From: an uncultured Pontibacter sp.
GTDB lineage: Bacteria > Bacteroidota > Bacteroidia > Cytophagales > Hymenobacteraceae
Direction: 5' to 3'
Length of the DNA stretch: 64,000 bases
NCBI RefSeq assembly: GCF_947499215.1
Contig: NZ_CANMNI010000002.1
Span: 496,001-560,000 of the forward strand
Positions within the stretch are counted from its first letter, which is position 1. Each line of letters starts with the position of its first letter. Below, piece by piece: positions 25,974 through 35,471 of this stretch. Under the pieces are notes generated by a model, which made no database searches, was not told the origin of the DNA, and saw nothing but the letters and a program-made list of their open reading frames with translations. The position numbers and the translations under genes were made by a program.

Positions 25974-27080
25974 TTACTTGTTTTGCTCTAGCAGGGCGAT
26001 AAAATCGTCGAACAGGTAAGTGGAGTCATGCGGTCCCGGAGAAGACTCTGGGTGATACTGTACCGAGAATGCCGGCTTGGTCTTCATGCGTATACCTTCG
26101 ATAGTATTATCATTGAGGTTGATATGAGTCACTTCTACGTCCGGATGGTTCTTCAATTGCTCACTATCCACTACAAAGCCGTGGTTCTGGGAAGTAATTT
26201 CACTCAAGCCTGTCAACAGGTTTTTCACAGGGTGATTGAGACCTCTGTGACCATTGTGCATCTTGTATGTGGCTATCCCGTTTGCCTGCGCCAGCATTTG
26301 GTGGCCCATACAAATACCGAACATCGGTCTGTTCTTGTCAAGTATCTGCTTCACACTATTAATAGCCATAGTCGTAGCGGCCGGATCACCTGGTCCGTTT
26401 GAGATGAAATAACCGTCCGGGTTCCACTGCTCCATTTCTTCAAACGGAGTATTATATGGGAAAACCTTCACGGCACATCCACGCTGAACCAAATTATGCA
26501 AACTGTTACGCTTTACACCTAAGTCTAAAACAGCAACCCTGTACTTTACTTCCGCAGGCTGCATATCATACTGCTGATGCGTACTCACATGGGATGATAA
26601 CTCCAGACCAGCCATAGACGGAACATCTGCAAGCTTGCGCTTCAACTCAGCTATATCCGTTGTATCAGAAGAAATGATACCGTTCATAGCACCTTTGTCA
26701 CGAATATGGCGAACAAGCGCTCGTGTATCAATCTCGCAGATGCCTACAATGCCGGCTTTCTCGAAGTAATCCTGCAGTGAGCCTTCGGCTCTCTTGCGTG
26801 AAAAGTGGTGGGAAAACTCTTTACAGACTAAGCCATTGATCTGCACTTTATTGGATTCAACCTCATCCGACTGCACGCCATAGTTACCTATGTGGGAGAA
26901 GGTGGTGATAACTAACTGCCCATAATAAGAGGGGTCGGTGAAGATTTCTTGGTAGCCAGTCATACCTGTGTTAAAGCATAGCTCACCACCTGTCGTACCT
27001 ATGCAGCCTAGGCTTTTGCCTGAGAATACGGTACCATCTTGCAATAAGAGAATAGCATCGGAAGTCGTGTGTTTCTTCAT
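25974..27080 (-). CDS. carA: Carbamoyl-phosphate synthase small subunit
   Basis: This 368-residue glutaminase subunit releases ammonia for carbamoyl phosphate synthesis (pyrimidines and arginine). The N-terminal CPSase domain (about 8-150, GELCFNTGMTGYQEIFTDPS) is followed by a class I glutamine amidotransferase domain with nucleophile C257 in MFGICMGHQM and partners H343 and E345 in VQYHPESSPG. carB is not in the window. carA starts right after the rplQ terminator and precedes eno by 19 bases. The terminator tail may provide its promoter (TATTTTTG at 27103-27096). Confidence 0.97.
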   Translation of the reverse strand: MKKHTTSDAILLLQDGTVFSGKSLGCIGTTGGELCFNTGMTGYQEIFTDPSYYGQLVITTFSHIGNYGVQSDEVESNKVQINGLVCKEFSHHFSRKRAEGSLQDYFEKAGIVGICEIDTRALVRHIRDKGAMNGIISSDTTDIAELKRKLADVPSMAGLELSSHVSTHQQYDMQPAEVKYRVAVLDLGVKRNSLHNLVQRGCAVKVFPYNTPFEEMEQWNPDGYFISNGPGDPAATTMAINSVKQILDKNRPMFGICMGHQMLAQANGIATYKMHNGHRGLNHPVKNLLTGLSEITSQNHGFVVDSEQLKNHPDVEVTHINLNDNTIEGIRMKTKPAFSVQYHPESSPGPHDSTYLFDDFIALLEQNK

Positions 27081-27095
27081 CGTAAAAATTTAATA

Positions 27096-27135
27096 CAAAA
27101 ATAAAAAAGGGACACGACTTACGTCATGTCCCTTT
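27096..27135 (-). terminator. Terminator of the rplC-rplQ operon, with promoter-like tail
   Basis: AAAGGGACA (27106-27114) pairs with TGTCCCTTT (27127-27135), with GAC/GTC pairing further in. A long T-rich tail follows on the minus strand. The tail includes TATTTTTG (27103-27096), 16 bases before the carA start. Confidence 0.85.
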
Positions 27136-27156
27136 ACAATATTTCACAAATGAAAC

Positions 27157-27669
27157 TTATTCAGCATCTTTTGTTTCATCTTTAGTGCCTTCTGCCTCTG
27201 AAGTTGCAGGAGTCGAAGCCTCAGTAGACTCAGCGCCTTTTTTCTTAGAAGAAGAACGACGACGAGTTTTCTTAGCACCGCCGGCTGCACCAGCTGTAGT
27301 CAACATATCCTCGTTGTAGTCTACAAGCTCGATCACACACATTTCTGCGTTGTCACCAAGTCTGTAACCAGTCTTCAGAATACGCGTGTAACCACCTGGT
27401 CTGTTCGCGATCTTTACAGATACTTCGTCAAACAACTCTTTCACAGACTCTTTGTCCTGCAGGTAAGCAAAAACAGTTCTTCTTGAGTGAGTTGTGTCGT
27501 TTTTAGACTTTGTCAGTAGTGGCTCTACATACTTACGCAGTGCTTTAGCCTTGGCTACTGTAGTAGAAAGACGCTTGTGCAGGATAAGCGATGCAGCCAT
27601 ATTTGACAACATTGCCTTGCGGTGCGAAGCAGTTCTTCCTAAATGATTGATTTTTTTACCGTGTCTCAT
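27157..27669 (-). CDS. rplQ: 50S ribosomal protein L17 with acidic C-terminal tail
   Basis: This 170-residue protein has a normal L17 core at about residues 1-120 ([20 protein letters not shown] at the start), which binds 23S rRNA near the exit tunnel. About 50 extra residues follow: a basic Lys/Arg/Ser stretch ([13 protein letters not shown]), then a Glu/Thr/Ala-rich end ([20 protein letters not shown]). E. coli L17 has 127 residues, so the tail is an addition of the kind seen in Bacteroidota. It is the last gene of the large ribosomal operon and is followed by a terminator. Confidence 0.96.
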   Translation of the reverse strand: MRHGKKINHLGRTASHRKAMLSNMAASLILHKRLSTTVAKAKALRKYVEPLLTKSKNDTTHSRRTVFAYLQDKESVKELFDEVSVKIANRPGGYTRILKTGYRLGDNAEMCVIELVDYNEDMLTTAGAAGGAKKTRRRSSSKKKGAESTEASTPATSEAEGTKDETKDAE

Positions 27670-27739
27670 TATTTTGATTTGTGCACGTGCATACCGTCGA
27701 TCAACCCGTTAGGGGATCGGGAATTATGCCGTAGATTAA

Positions 27740-28729
27740 TTAATCTTCTTCTAATTTGTATTTGGCAAGGTCCATACCAAAGGTAAGGCCTTTCTCCTGC
27801 ACTAAGTTCTCCAATTCAGTCAGTGACTTCTTACCGAAGTTACGGAACTTCATCATGTCAGAGATGTCAAGCTGCACCAAGTCACCAAGTGTTTTGATGT
27901 CGGCGGCTTTAAGACAGTTGTAAGCTCTAACAGAAAGGTCCATATCCTGAAGAGATGTTTTAAGAACTTTGCGCATGTGCAGCAGTTCTTCATCTACAGC
28001 CTCTTCTTCTTCCGGCTTAGCTGTCTCAAACGTCATGGTGTTGTCAGAGAAGAGCATGAAGTGCTGAATCAAAATATTGGCAGCACCTTTTAGAGCATCT
28101 TCTGGATGGATTGAACCATCAGTCTGAATGTCAAGCACTAGCTTTTCATAGTCAGTCTTCTGTTCAACACGTGTGTTTTCAACACTAAACTTTACATTTT
28201 TGATAGGCGTGAAGATAGCATCGATCGGAATAAGACCGAATACCTGATCAGCAGGCTTATTCTCTTCAGCAGGAACATAACCACGGCCCTTTTGGATAGT
28301 CAACTCCACTTCAAGACTCATGTTCTTGTCGAGGTTGCAGATTACCAATTCCGGGTTAAGGACTTCAAAGCTTGAAGAGAACTTGCTTATATCACCAGCT
28401 AAAAACTTATCCTGACCAGTGATAGTAACGGTGATTTTGTCATCGATAACTTCACTAATTTTCTTAAAGCGAACCATTTTCAGGTTCAAGATAATATCAG
28501 AAACATCTTCTACTACGCCTTCAACAGACGAGAACTCATGCAGTACACCAGGCATGCGAACGCTAGTAATTGCGTATCCTTCAAGTGAAGAAAGCAAAAT
28601 TCTTCGCAGAGCATTACCGATGGTTACTCCGTAACCTTTTTCAAGCGGCTTGAATTCAAATAAACCATGAAAGTCGTCGGCTTTTTCCATTACAACTTTC
28701 TCTGGCATTTGAAATGCTAATATTGACAT
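27740..28729 (-). CDS. rpoA: RNA polymerase alpha subunit
   Basis: This 329-residue subunit nucleates polymerase assembly. The N-terminal dimer domains cover about 1-235 ([20 protein letters not shown] is the dimer-forming signature, shown here in its [20 protein letters not shown] form). An acidic linker ([17 protein letters not shown]) joins to the C-terminal domain at about 255-320 with the DNA-binding helix-hairpin-helix ([20 protein letters not shown]). It lies between rpsD and rplQ, the classical alpha-operon order. Confidence 0.98.
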   Translation of the reverse strand: MSILAFQMPEKVVMEKADDFHGLFEFKPLEKGYGVTIGNALRRILLSSLEGYAITSVRMPGVLHEFSSVEGVVEDVSDIILNLKMVRFKKISEVIDDKITVTITGQDKFLAGDISKFSSSFEVLNPELVICNLDKNMSLEVELTIQKGRGYVPAEENKPADQVFGLIPIDAIFTPIKNVKFSVENTRVEQKTDYEKLVLDIQTDGSIHPEDALKGAANILIQHFMLFSDNTMTFETAKPEEEEAVDEELLHMRKVLKTSLQDMDLSVRAYNCLKAADIKTLGDLVQLDISDMMKFRNFGKKSLTELENLVQEKGLTFGMDLAKYKLEED

Positions 28730-28766
28730 ACTTGCAGTGTTAAAGGTTAAAAATTGATTATGCGGC

Positions 28767-29372
28767 TTACTTAGAGTAAAGCTCGACGATCAGCTGCTCC
28801 TGAATCTTCTCAGGAATCTGGTCACGCTGTGGCGCAGACACAAATTTACCAACCATCTCAGCTCCATCCCACTCTAACCAAGTAAACTGACGCGCATTGC
28901 GTACAGAAAGGCTAGTAGTAATTGCTTCTAGAGATTTAGATTTTTCTCTAACAGCCACCGTTTCACCAACTTTCAAGCTATAAGAAGGTATGTTTACGAT
29001 CTCACCGTTTACTGTGATGTGCTTGTGCAATACAAGCTGACGAGCAGCTCTTCTTGTTGGAGCAATACCCAGTCTGTAAACTGTGTTGTCAAGTCTTGAT
29101 TCAAGAAGGATCAAAAGGTTCTCACCTGTGATACCGCCTTTACGAGCTGCTTTTTCGAAGAGATTAGCGAACTGCTTCTCAAGCATACCGTAAATGTATT
29201 TTGCTTTCTGCTTCTCAGCAAGCTGAACAGCGTACTCAGACTGCTTCTTGCGACGGCCACGGCCGTGCATCCCTGGAGGATAGCTTTTCTTTTTTAGTGC
29301 TTTGCTTGGGCCAAAAATCTCCTCGTTAAATTTTCTGGAGATTTTGCTTTTAGGACCAGTATATCTTGCCAT
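28767..29372 (-). CDS. rpsD: 30S ribosomal protein S4
   Basis: This 201-residue primary 16S rRNA binder has an N-terminal domain ([20 protein letters not shown]) without the zinc cysteines found in some S4 proteins. The S4 RNA-binding domain (about 91-150, [20 protein letters not shown]) follows. In many bacteria S4 represses its own operon. It lies between rpsK and rpoA with short gaps. Confidence 0.98.
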   Translation of the reverse strand: MARYTGPKSKISRKFNEEIFGPSKALKKKSYPPGMHGRGRRKKQSEYAVQLAEKQKAKYIYGMLEKQFANLFEKAARKGGITGENLLILLESRLDNTVYRLGIAPTRRAARQLVLHKHITVNGEIVNIPSYSLKVGETVAVREKSKSLEAITTSLSVRNARQFTWLEWDGAEMVGKFVSAPQRDQIPEKIQEQLIVELYSK

Positions 29373-29394
29373 TGTATTTAATCTAATTTACTAA

Positions 29395-29787
29395 TTAAAC
29401 TCTTCTGCGTTTAGGAGGACGACATCCGTTGTGAGGAAGTGGCGTAACGTCTTTAATGGTAGTTACTTCAATGCCAGTATTCTGTACAGTACGGATGGCG
29501 GACTCTCTACCTGCACCAGGACCTTTAACAAAAACTTCAGCTTTACGCATGCCAAGGTCATAAGCAACCTTTGCGCAATCTGAAGCTGCCATCTGTGCAG
29601 CGTAAGGAGTGTTCTTTTTAGAACCTTTAAAACCCATTTTACCAGCAGAAGCCCAAGATATAACTTGACCTGCGTTGTTGGTTACTGAGATAATAATATT
29701 ATTGAAAGAAGCCTTGATGTGTACTTGGCCTGTTGATTCCACAACAACTACACGCTTCTTAGCTTTATCTTTTCTTTTCTGAGCCAT
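29395..29787 (-). CDS. rpsK: 30S ribosomal protein S11
   Basis: This gives 130 residues from the ATG at 29787; a TTG two codons upstream is in frame but not needed. S11 lies on the platform near the mRNA exit. Family signatures are [20 protein letters not shown] and [20 protein letters not shown], and the end [13 protein letters not shown] is typical. It follows rpsM by about 10 bases in the operon. Confidence 0.97.
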   Translation of the reverse strand: MAQKRKDKAKKRVVVVESTGQVHIKASFNNIIISVTNNAGQVISWASAGKMGFKGSKKNTPYAAQMAASDCAKVAYDLGMRKAEVFVKGPGAGRESAIRTVQNTGIEVTTIKDVTPLPHNGCRPPKRRRV

Positions 29788-29796
29788 GATCAAAAA

Positions 29797-30174
29797 TTAT
29801 TTAGAAGCTTTCTTCTTGTTTGCTACTGTCTTACGCTTACCCTTTCTTGTGCGCGAGTTGTTCTTCGTGCGCTGACCACGTACAGGTAGACCTTTACGGT
29901 GTCTCAAACCACGGTAGCAGCCAATATCAAGAAGACGCTTAATATGCAATTGCACTTCTGATCTTAAAACACCTTCGGTTTTAATTTCAGCTGCAATGAT
30001 ATTTCTGATCTCATTAGCTTCATCTTCGGTCCAGTCTTTCACCTTTTTGTCAAGATCCACCCCGGCTTTAGTAAGGATATGAACAGAGAGATTACGACCT
30101 ATACCATAAATGTAGGTCAAAGAGATCTCTCCTCTTTTGTTATCCGGAATATCTACTCCTGCTATTCTTGCCAT
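29797..30174 (-). CDS. rpsM: 30S ribosomal protein S13
   Basis: This 125-residue head protein contacts the P-site tRNA and bridges to L5. It has the S13 start [20 protein letters not shown], the helix-two-turn-helix region, and the C-terminal [18 protein letters not shown] signature followed by a basic tail. It follows rpmJ by 9 bases. Confidence 0.98.
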   Translation of the reverse strand: MARIAGVDIPDNKRGEISLTYIYGIGRNLSVHILTKAGVDLDKKVKDWTEDEANEIRNIIAAEIKTEGVLRSEVQLHIKRLLDIGCYRGLRHRKGLPVRGQRTKNNSRTRKGKRKTVANKKKASK

Positions 30175-30183
30175 AATAAATAA

Positions 30184-30300
30184 TTATCCTTGTCTTTGTT
30201 TATATCTTGGATTTTTTTTGTTGATCACATAAAGCTTCCCCTTACGGCGGATAACTTTACATTCAGCACTTCTCTTTTTTACTGATGCTTTAACTTTCAT
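30184..30300 (-). CDS. rpmJ: 50S ribosomal protein L36, zinc-free form
   Basis: A 38-residue frame beginning [20 protein letters not shown] and ending [12 protein letters not shown]. Zinc-type L36 uses C11, C14, C27 and H33. Here those positions are S11, C14, N27 and Y33, so it cannot form the zinc ribbon. It lies between infA and rpsM, the expected place. Confidence 0.95.
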   Translation of the reverse strand: MKVKASVKKRSAECKVIRRKGKLYVINKKNPRYKQRQG

Positions 30301-30305
30301 TGTAT

Positions 30306-30524
30306 TTATTTATATCGATAAACAATTCTACCTTTCGTTAAATCATATGGAGACATCTCCAATTTAACCCGGTCGCCAGGGAGTATCTTTATGTAGTTCA
30401 TTCTCATTTTGCCAGAGATGTGAGCTATCACCTGATGACCATTTTCTAACTCTACCCGGAACATTGCATTTGATAATGCTTCAATGATAGTACCGTCTTG
30501 CTCGATAGAGGACTGCTTCGCCAT
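30306..30524 (-). CDS. infA: Translation initiation factor IF-1
   Basis: This 72-residue OB-fold protein binds the A site during initiation. Signature segments are [40 protein letters not shown] and [17 protein letters not shown]. Its ATG immediately follows the map stop codon (TAAATG), suggesting translational coupling. Confidence 0.98.
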   Translation of the reverse strand: MAKQSSIEQDGTIIEALSNAMFRVELENGHQVIAHISGKMRMNYIKILPGDRVKLEMSPYDLTKGRIVYRYK

Positions 30525-31298
30525 TTATTGTTGTTTAGCTTTATCTATATAATCAAAAGTTGTTAATACTTCTGCTTTATCCTTTTTTATAACTACTGTG
30601 TGCTCAAAGTGAGCAGAGGGTTTTTTATCACGCGTTCGGATTGTCCAGCCATCCTCTTCTTGCACTACATATCGAGAACCTAAGTTTACCATCGGCTCAA
30701 TCGCTAAAACCAATCCACTTTGCAACTTCAGTCCCTGTCCACGTTTACCGTAGTTAGGAACTTCAGGAGCTTCATGTAGATTACGACCAATTCCATGCCC
30801 TACCAGTTCTCTTACTACACCATATTTATGGCTTTCTGCAAACTCTTGAATCGCATAGCTGATATCGCCAAGTCGATTACCGACAACTGCTTTGTCGATT
30901 CCTTTGTATAAAGACTCCTTCGTAACTTGAAGCAGCTTTGATATTTCATCTGATATGTTGCCTATACCATGGGTGTAAGCACAATCACTATGAAACCCTT
31001 GATAATAGACTCCACAGTCAACAGAAATCACGTCTCCATCGTTCAAAACGTAATTACTAGGCATGCCATGCACTACTGTAGAATTTACTGAGATACAGAG
31101 GCTAAAAGGAAACCCATTATAGTTCTTAAAAGATGGGACAGCTCCATGATCTCGAATAAACTCTTCCGCTCTTTTGTCGAGTGTGAGCGTTGAAACACCC
31201 TCTTTTATAAGAAGAGCTACTTCGCCATGTGCTTTACTTAATATTAAAGCACTCTGGCGAATTAGCTCAATTTCTTCTTCAGTCTTGTAAAAAACCAT
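30525..31298 (-). CDS. map: Type I methionine aminopeptidase
   Basis: This 257-residue enzyme removes the initiator methionine from nascent proteins. All metal ligands are present: D94 (ISVDCG), D105 (HSDCAYT), H168 (LVGHGIG), E201 (AIEPMVN) and E232 (HFEHTVV), plus H77 in VVHGMPS. It lacks the N-terminal zinc-finger extension of longer forms. It lies between secY and infA, the usual order in this phylum. Confidence 0.97.
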   Translation of the reverse strand: MVFYKTEEEIELIRQSALILSKAHGEVALLIKEGVSTLTLDKRAEEFIRDHGAVPSFKNYNGFPFSLCISVNSTVVHGMPSNYVLNDGDVISVDCGVYYQGFHSDCAYTHGIGNISDEISKLLQVTKESLYKGIDKAVVGNRLGDISYAIQEFAESHKYGVVRELVGHGIGRNLHEAPEVPNYGKRGQGLKLQSGLVLAIEPMVNLGSRYVVQEEDGWTIRTRDKKPSAHFEHTVVIKKDKAEVLTTFDYIDKAKQQ

Positions 31299-31301
31299 TT
31301 A

Positions 31302-32618
31302 TTAGGATACCATGGCTATGTTCTCTGTTCTGCCTCTTAGCTTTCCAGACTTCATCATGCCATCATAATGACGCATTAGTAAATAACTTTCAATCTGCTG
31401 CAAGGTATCAAGTACCACACCAACCATGATAATCAGAGACGTTCCACCATAGAATTGGGCAAACTCTCTAGTTACACCAAATAGCATGGCGATTGCAGGG
31501 AAGATAGCAACCAGTGCAAGGTAAATAGCACCCGGCAGCGTTATTTTAGTTAGAATGTTATCAATATATTCTGAAGTTGCTCTGCCCGGTTTTACTCCCG
31601 GAACAAAACCTCCACTTCTCTTCAGATCATCAGCAATCTGATTCGGATTAACAGTTATTGCTGTATAGAAATAAGTGAAAATCAAAATCATTAAACCGAA
31701 CACCACATTATACTGCCAAGAAGTGAAGTCAGAGAATGTTGCTCCAATATAACTTGCTGTCTCATTTGAATCAGCCCAGATAGATGCTATCATGGAAGGT
31801 AGAAACATAAGAGACTGTGCAAATATGATAGGCATTACACCTGCGGCATTCACTTTAAGAGGAATAAACTGACGCTGTCCACTATAAAGAGAACTGCCAC
31901 CCACCTGCTTAGCATACTGTACTGGAATTCTTCTGATAGCTTGTGTAAGCATCACTACTGACATTACTACAAAGAAGAGCACAACCAGTTCAAAGATGAA
32001 CAACAAAGCACCATTAAGCTCTTTGGAAAGGCCTTCAGCTACTATTGCCCCTGGGAATCTGGAGATGATACCGATCATAATCAGCATGGAGATACCATTG
32101 CCTATACCTTTATCGGTAATTCGCTCACCAAGCCACATACAGAATATGGTACCTGATGTAAGCACAATCATAGAACTGATTGTGAATAGGGTTGTATTAA
32201 CCACAATCGCCTCACTGTTAATAGTAGCAACAAAGCCTACAGCTTGAGCTAATGTGATGATAATGGTAAGAACTCGGGTGATTTGGTTGATTTTCTTTCT
32301 ACCAGACTCACCCTCCTTCTGCATTTTTTGAAAATAAGGAACCGCTATGGTAAGTAGCTGTAATACGATAGAAGCCGATATATATGGCATGATGCCCAAC
32401 GCAAAGATGGAAGCATTGCTAAATGCTCCACCTAAGAAGGTATCCAACAAACCAAAAATGCCTTGTGTGTTGGCTTTAAGCTGGTTGGGATCTATACCAG
32501 GAAGAACAACATAAGAACCTAATCTAAAAATAGCTATGAAACCAATCGTATTGAGTATGCGTACTCTCAGATCATCAATAGCAAAAATGTTCTTAATTGT
32601 TGTTATAAACTTCTTCAT
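31302..32618 (-). CDS. secY: Preprotein translocase subunit SecY
   Basis: This 438-residue protein forms the Sec channel with ten membrane helices. Landmarks are the plug-region segment KANTQGIFGLLDTFLGGAFS, the SecY signature GSYVVLPGIDPNQL near the N-terminus, the helix 5 region (KGIGNGISMLIMIGIISRFP) and the cytoplasmic loop LKRSGGFVPGVKPGRATSEY that contacts SecA and the ribosome. It follows rplO by 5 bases. secA and secE are also in the window. Confidence 0.98.
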   Translation of the reverse strand: MKKFITTIKNIFAIDDLRVRILNTIGFIAIFRLGSYVVLPGIDPNQLKANTQGIFGLLDTFLGGAFSNASIFALGIMPYISASIVLQLLTIAVPYFQKMQKEGESGRKKINQITRVLTIIITLAQAVGFVATINSEAIVVNTTLFTISSMIVLTSGTIFCMWLGERITDKGIGNGISMLIMIGIISRFPGAIVAEGLSKELNGALLFIFELVVLFFVVMSVVMLTQAIRRIPVQYAKQVGGSSLYSGQRQFIPLKVNAAGVMPIIFAQSLMFLPSMIASIWADSNETASYIGATFSDFTSWQYNVVFGLMILIFTYFYTAITVNPNQIADDLKRSGGFVPGVKPGRATSEYIDNILTKITLPGAIYLALVAIFPAIAMLFGVTREFAQFYGGTSLIIMVGVVLDTLQQIESYLLMRHYDGMMKSGKLRGRTENIAMVS

Positions 32619-32623
32619 AAAAA

Positions 32624-33070
32624 TTAAAGGGCTACTGTTTTACCGCCTGCTTTTTCAATAGATGATATGGCAGTTTGAGAAAAAGCATGGGCATGTATTT
32701 CAACAGCTTTTGTAATCTCTCCTCTACCTAAGATTTTAACTTTGTCATTCTTTGACACTAAACCGTGTGCCTTGAAGAAATCAAAGTTAAAAACTTTTTC
32801 ATTAGTTTCTGCAGCCAATGACTCCAGAACATCTAAATTAATTCCTTTGTATTCTACTCTGTTGAAGTTTTTGAAGCCAAACTTAGGAACTCGTCTCTGA
32901 AGTGGCATCTGGCCGCCTTCAAATCCTGACTTCTGAGAGTAGCCTGAACGAGACTTAGCACCTTTGTGACCTCTAGTAGAAGTTCCACCTCTACCTGAGC
33001 CAGTTCCTCTGCCTATTCTCTTTCTAGTCTTGGTAGACCCTTCTGCAGGTTTTAATGAATTCAAATACAT
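32624..33070 (-). CDS. rplO: 50S ribosomal protein L15
   Basis: This 148-residue late-assembly protein of the large subunit has a Gly/Arg-rich N-terminus (KRIGRGTGSGRGGTSTRGHK) and the conserved FEGGQMPLQRRVPKFGF. It lies between rpmD and secY with 1-5 base gaps. Confidence 0.98.
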   Translation of the reverse strand: MYLNSLKPAEGSTKTRKRIGRGTGSGRGGTSTRGHKGAKSRSGYSQKSGFEGGQMPLQRRVPKFGFKNFNRVEYKGINLDVLESLAAETNEKVFNFDFFKAHGLVSKNDKVKILGRGEITKAVEIHAHAFSQTAISSIEKAGGKTVAL

Positions 33071-33071
33071 A

Positions 33072-33251
33072 TTAAATGTCCTTTACTTCTACTAAATTGT
33101 GAACCTTGTTAATCATACCAGCAATCTGAGGTGTCTTCTCAACAGTTACTGATTTATTGATCTTACCAAGACCTAAAGCTTGTATTGTAAGCTTTTGGTT
33201 TTTTGGTCTATCAATAATGCTTTTAACTTGTGTGATTGTAACTTTCGCCAT
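33072..33251 (-). CDS. rpmD: 50S ribosomal protein L30
   Basis: A 59-residue frame beginning MAKVTITQVKSIIDRPKNQK, with LGLGKINKSVTVEKTPQIAG in the middle and VHNLVEVKDI at the end, all typical of bacterial L30. It lies exactly between rpsE and rplO (1-base gap to rplO). Confidence 0.97.
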   Translation of the reverse strand: MAKVTITQVKSIIDRPKNQKLTIQALGLGKINKSVTVEKTPQIAGMINKVHNLVEVKDI

Positions 33252-33256
33252 CTCAA

Positions 33257-33775
33257 TTAACCGTTAAATACTTTCTGCAAATTAACACCACGCTGCTGAG
33301 CTACGGCCAAAGGATCACGCATTTTAGACAATGCGTCAAAAGTTGCTTTCACCACGTTGTGTGGGTTAGAAGAACCTTTAGACTTGCAAAGAACGTCTTT
33401 AATGCCTGCGCTTTCCAGAACGGCACGCATCGCACCACCGGCGATAACACCAGTACCAGGAGCAGCTGGTTTAACTAGGACAAAACCACCTGAGTATTTG
33501 CCTTCCATTGCATGAGGTACTGTGTGATGGTAAAGTGGAACCTTTACAAGGTTTTTCTTAGCATCATCTATACCTTTAGCGATGGCGTCAGTTACTTCAT
33601 TTGCTTTACCTAAGCCGTATCCCACGACACCATTGCCGTCACCTACAACTACGATAGCAGCGAAGCTAAATCTCCTACCACCTTTAACAACTTTGGCCAC
33701 TCGATTGATTGCTACAACTTTTTCCTTGAGCTCAATTTCGCTAGCCTTTACACTACGAATATTATTTTTCAACAT
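33257..33775 (-). CDS. rpsE: 30S ribosomal protein S5
   Basis: This 172-residue decoding-fidelity protein has the S5 double-stranded RNA-binding part ([20 protein letters not shown]) and the C-terminal domain ([20 protein letters not shown]). The spectinomycin-loop sequence VKGGRRFSF is intact. It lies between rplR and rpmD. Confidence 0.98.
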   Translation of the reverse strand: MLKNNIRSVKASEIELKEKVVAINRVAKVVKGGRRFSFAAIVVVGDGNGVVGYGLGKANEVTDAIAKGIDDAKKNLVKVPLYHHTVPHAMEGKYSGGFVLVKPAAPGTGVIAGGAMRAVLESAGIKDVLCKSKGSSNPHNVVKATFDALSKMRDPLAVAQQRGVNLQKVFNG

Positions 33776-33780
33776 AATTC

Positions 33781-34131
33781 TTAGAATTTAAGGCCTGCTT
33801 CGCGTGCGCCTTCAGCCAATGATTTTACATTACCATGGTAAAGGTATCCTGAGCGGTCGAATACCACTTCTGTGATACCTTTCTCGATAGCTTTAGCTCC
33901 TATTTCTTTTCCAACCTGATTAGATACAGAAATTGTAGCGTTGGATACACCATCAAACTTCACAGAAGAGGCAGCAGCCAAAGTTTTTCCTGTAGTGTCA
34001 TCGATCAACTGTGCATAGATAGCTTTGTTGCTTCTAAAAACAGATAATCTTGGTCTGGCAGAAGTACCAGAAATCTTGTTTCTGATACTTCTTTTAATTC
34101 TAAGTCTTCTTGATACTTTATTAACAGACAT
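33781..34131 (-). CDS. rplR: 50S ribosomal protein L18
   Basis: This 116-residue 5S rRNA-binding protein has the signatures [20 protein letters not shown] and [20 protein letters not shown] and ends AREAGLKF. It lies between rplF and rpsE with 5-8 base gaps. Confidence 0.98.
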   Translation of the reverse strand: MSVNKVSRRLRIKRSIRNKISGTSARPRLSVFRSNKAIYAQLIDDTTGKTLAAASSVKFDGVSNATISVSNQVGKEIGAKAIEKGITEVVFDRSGYLYHGNVKSLAEGAREAGLKF

Positions 34132-34139
34132 GATGATGA

Positions 34140-34694
34140 TTATTTAGACGCTGTCTTACCAGCTTTTCTTCGTACAACTTCACCAACAAAACGGATACCT
34201 TTACCTTTGTAAGGCTCAACTTTGCGTAGTGATCTGATTTTAGCGGCTACTTGCCCGATCAACTGCTTGTCATTGCTTTCAAGTGTGATCACTGGTGCTT
34301 TACCTTTTTCAGTAACTGCTGAAGCAGTTACCTCAGCTGGCATCGTCATAAAGATATTGTGTGAGTAGCCCAGAGCTAGCTCCAGTATATTACCCTGCAC
34401 AGTGGCTTTGTAACCTACACCTACAAGCTCCAGTTGCTCTTTATAACCTTCACTTACACCTACAACCATGTTGTTGATAAGCGAACGGTAAAGACCATGC
34501 ATCGCCTTGTGACGCTTTTGTTCAGTAGGGCGCTCAACCACAATCTGGTTGTCCTCCTGCTTTACAATAATGTCTTTATCAACAGCTGTAGAAAGTGAAC
34601 CTTTAGGACCCTTTATTGTAACAACGTTATCCTTCGCTACAGAAAGCTCAATGTTTGCAGGCAGAGTGATTGGCAATTTTCCTATTCGTGACAT
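34140..34694 (-). CDS. rplF: 50S ribosomal protein L6
   Basis: This 184-residue protein of the stalk base has two similar domains. The start is [20 protein letters not shown] and the C-terminal signature is [20 protein letters not shown]. It is unusual in the operon for its full AGGAGG ribosome site 7 bases before the ATG. It lies between rpsH and rplR. Confidence 0.98.
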   Translation of the reverse strand: MSRIGKLPITLPANIELSVAKDNVVTIKGPKGSLSTAVDKDIIVKQEDNQIVVERPTEQKRHKAMHGLYRSLINNMVVGVSEGYKEQLELVGVGYKATVQGNILELALGYSHNIFMTMPAEVTASAVTEKGKAPVITLESNDKQLIGQVAAKIRSLRKVEPYKGKGIRFVGEVVRRKAGKTASK

Positions 34695-34701
34695 TGTCTA
34701 T

Positions 34702-34707
34702 CCTCCT
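34702..34707 (-). promoter_or_regulatory. Strong Shine-Dalgarno site of rplF
   Basis: AGGAGG on the minus strand, 7 bases before the rplF ATG. The neighbouring ribosomal genes show no comparable site. Confidence 0.6.
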
Positions 34708-34708
34708 A

Positions 34709-35107
34709 TTAGTAAACGTAACACAATACCTCACCACCTACATTCAGTGACTTGGCTTCTTTTTCAGTCATTACACCTTTGGAAGTTGACAATATTGCAA
34801 TACCAAGACCGTTTAAAACGCGTGGCAAATTGTCATTTCCGGTATATTTACGAAGCCCTGGCTTACTAACCCTCTCAAGTTTCACAATAGCAGATTGCTT
34901 AGTGGTGGGGTTGTATTTCAGAGCGATCTTAATTGTACCTTGTACTTCAGCATCTTCAAATTTGTAGCTTTGAATATAGCCTTTGTCGTACAATACTTTT
35001 GTAATCTCTTTCTTGATATTGCTAGATGGTATTTCAACTACTCTGTGGTTCGCTTTGATGGCGTTACGCACTCTAGTTAAATAATCTGCTATTGGATCTG
35101 AGTTCAT
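34709..35107 (-). CDS. rpsH: 30S ribosomal protein S8
   Basis: This 132-residue 16S rRNA binder starts NSDPIADYLTRVRNAIKANH and ends GVMTEKEAKSLNVGGEVLCY-VY, the family signature. S8 represses the spc operon in E. coli. The 89-base gap to rpsN is the largest inside this operon and contains a TATCTTTG element (35157-35150). Confidence 0.98.
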   Translation of the reverse strand: MNSDPIADYLTRVRNAIKANHRVVEIPSSNIKKEITKVLYDKGYIQSYKFEDAEVQGTIKIALKYNPTTKQSAIVKLERVSKPGLRKYTGNDNLPRVLNGLGIAILSTSKGVMTEKEAKSLNVGGEVLCYVY

Positions 35108-35149
35108 TATGAATCACTTAAATCTTGAACGCTTTTTCTAAGCGAGCGG

Positions 35150-35157
35150 CAAAGATA
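35150..35157 (-). promoter_or_regulatory. Candidate internal promoter before rpsH
   Basis: TATCTTTG on the minus strand in the 89-base rpsN-rpsH gap matches TAnnTTTG. No TTG lies at the usual -33 distance, so this is a weak call. Confidence 0.35.
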
Positions 35158-35196
35158 TGAATATCTTTTCTTCTTTCTTAATATGTTAAGAAAAAA

Positions 35197-35466
35197 TTAC
35201 CAGCTCGATTTTGTTACACCAGGAATTTTACCCATAACAGCCAGTTCTCTGAAAACTACACGCGAGATACCAAATTTTCTCATATATCCACGTGGTCTTC
35301 CAGAAAGCTTGCAACGGTTATGTAACCTTACTGGAGATGAGTTCTTAGGAAGCTTGTCAAGTGCTTCGTAATCTCCTTTAGCTTTCAGTTCAGCACGCTT
35401 CGCAGCGTACTTTGCTACTAACTTCTGTCTTTTAAGCTCTCTAGCTTTTACTGCTTCTTTAGCCAT
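35197..35466 (-). CDS. rpsN: 30S ribosomal protein S14, zinc-free form
   Basis: This 89-residue protein of the 30S head has the signatures [20 protein letters not shown] and [20 protein letters not shown]. It is the longer form without the CxxC-CxxC zinc motif. It lies between rplE and rpsH. Confidence 0.97.
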   Translation of the reverse strand: MAKEAVKARELKRQKLVAKYAAKRAELKAKGDYEALDKLPKNSSPVRLHNRCKLSGRPRGYMRKFGISRVVFRELAVMGKIPGVTKSSW

Positions 35467-35471
35467 TTTTC

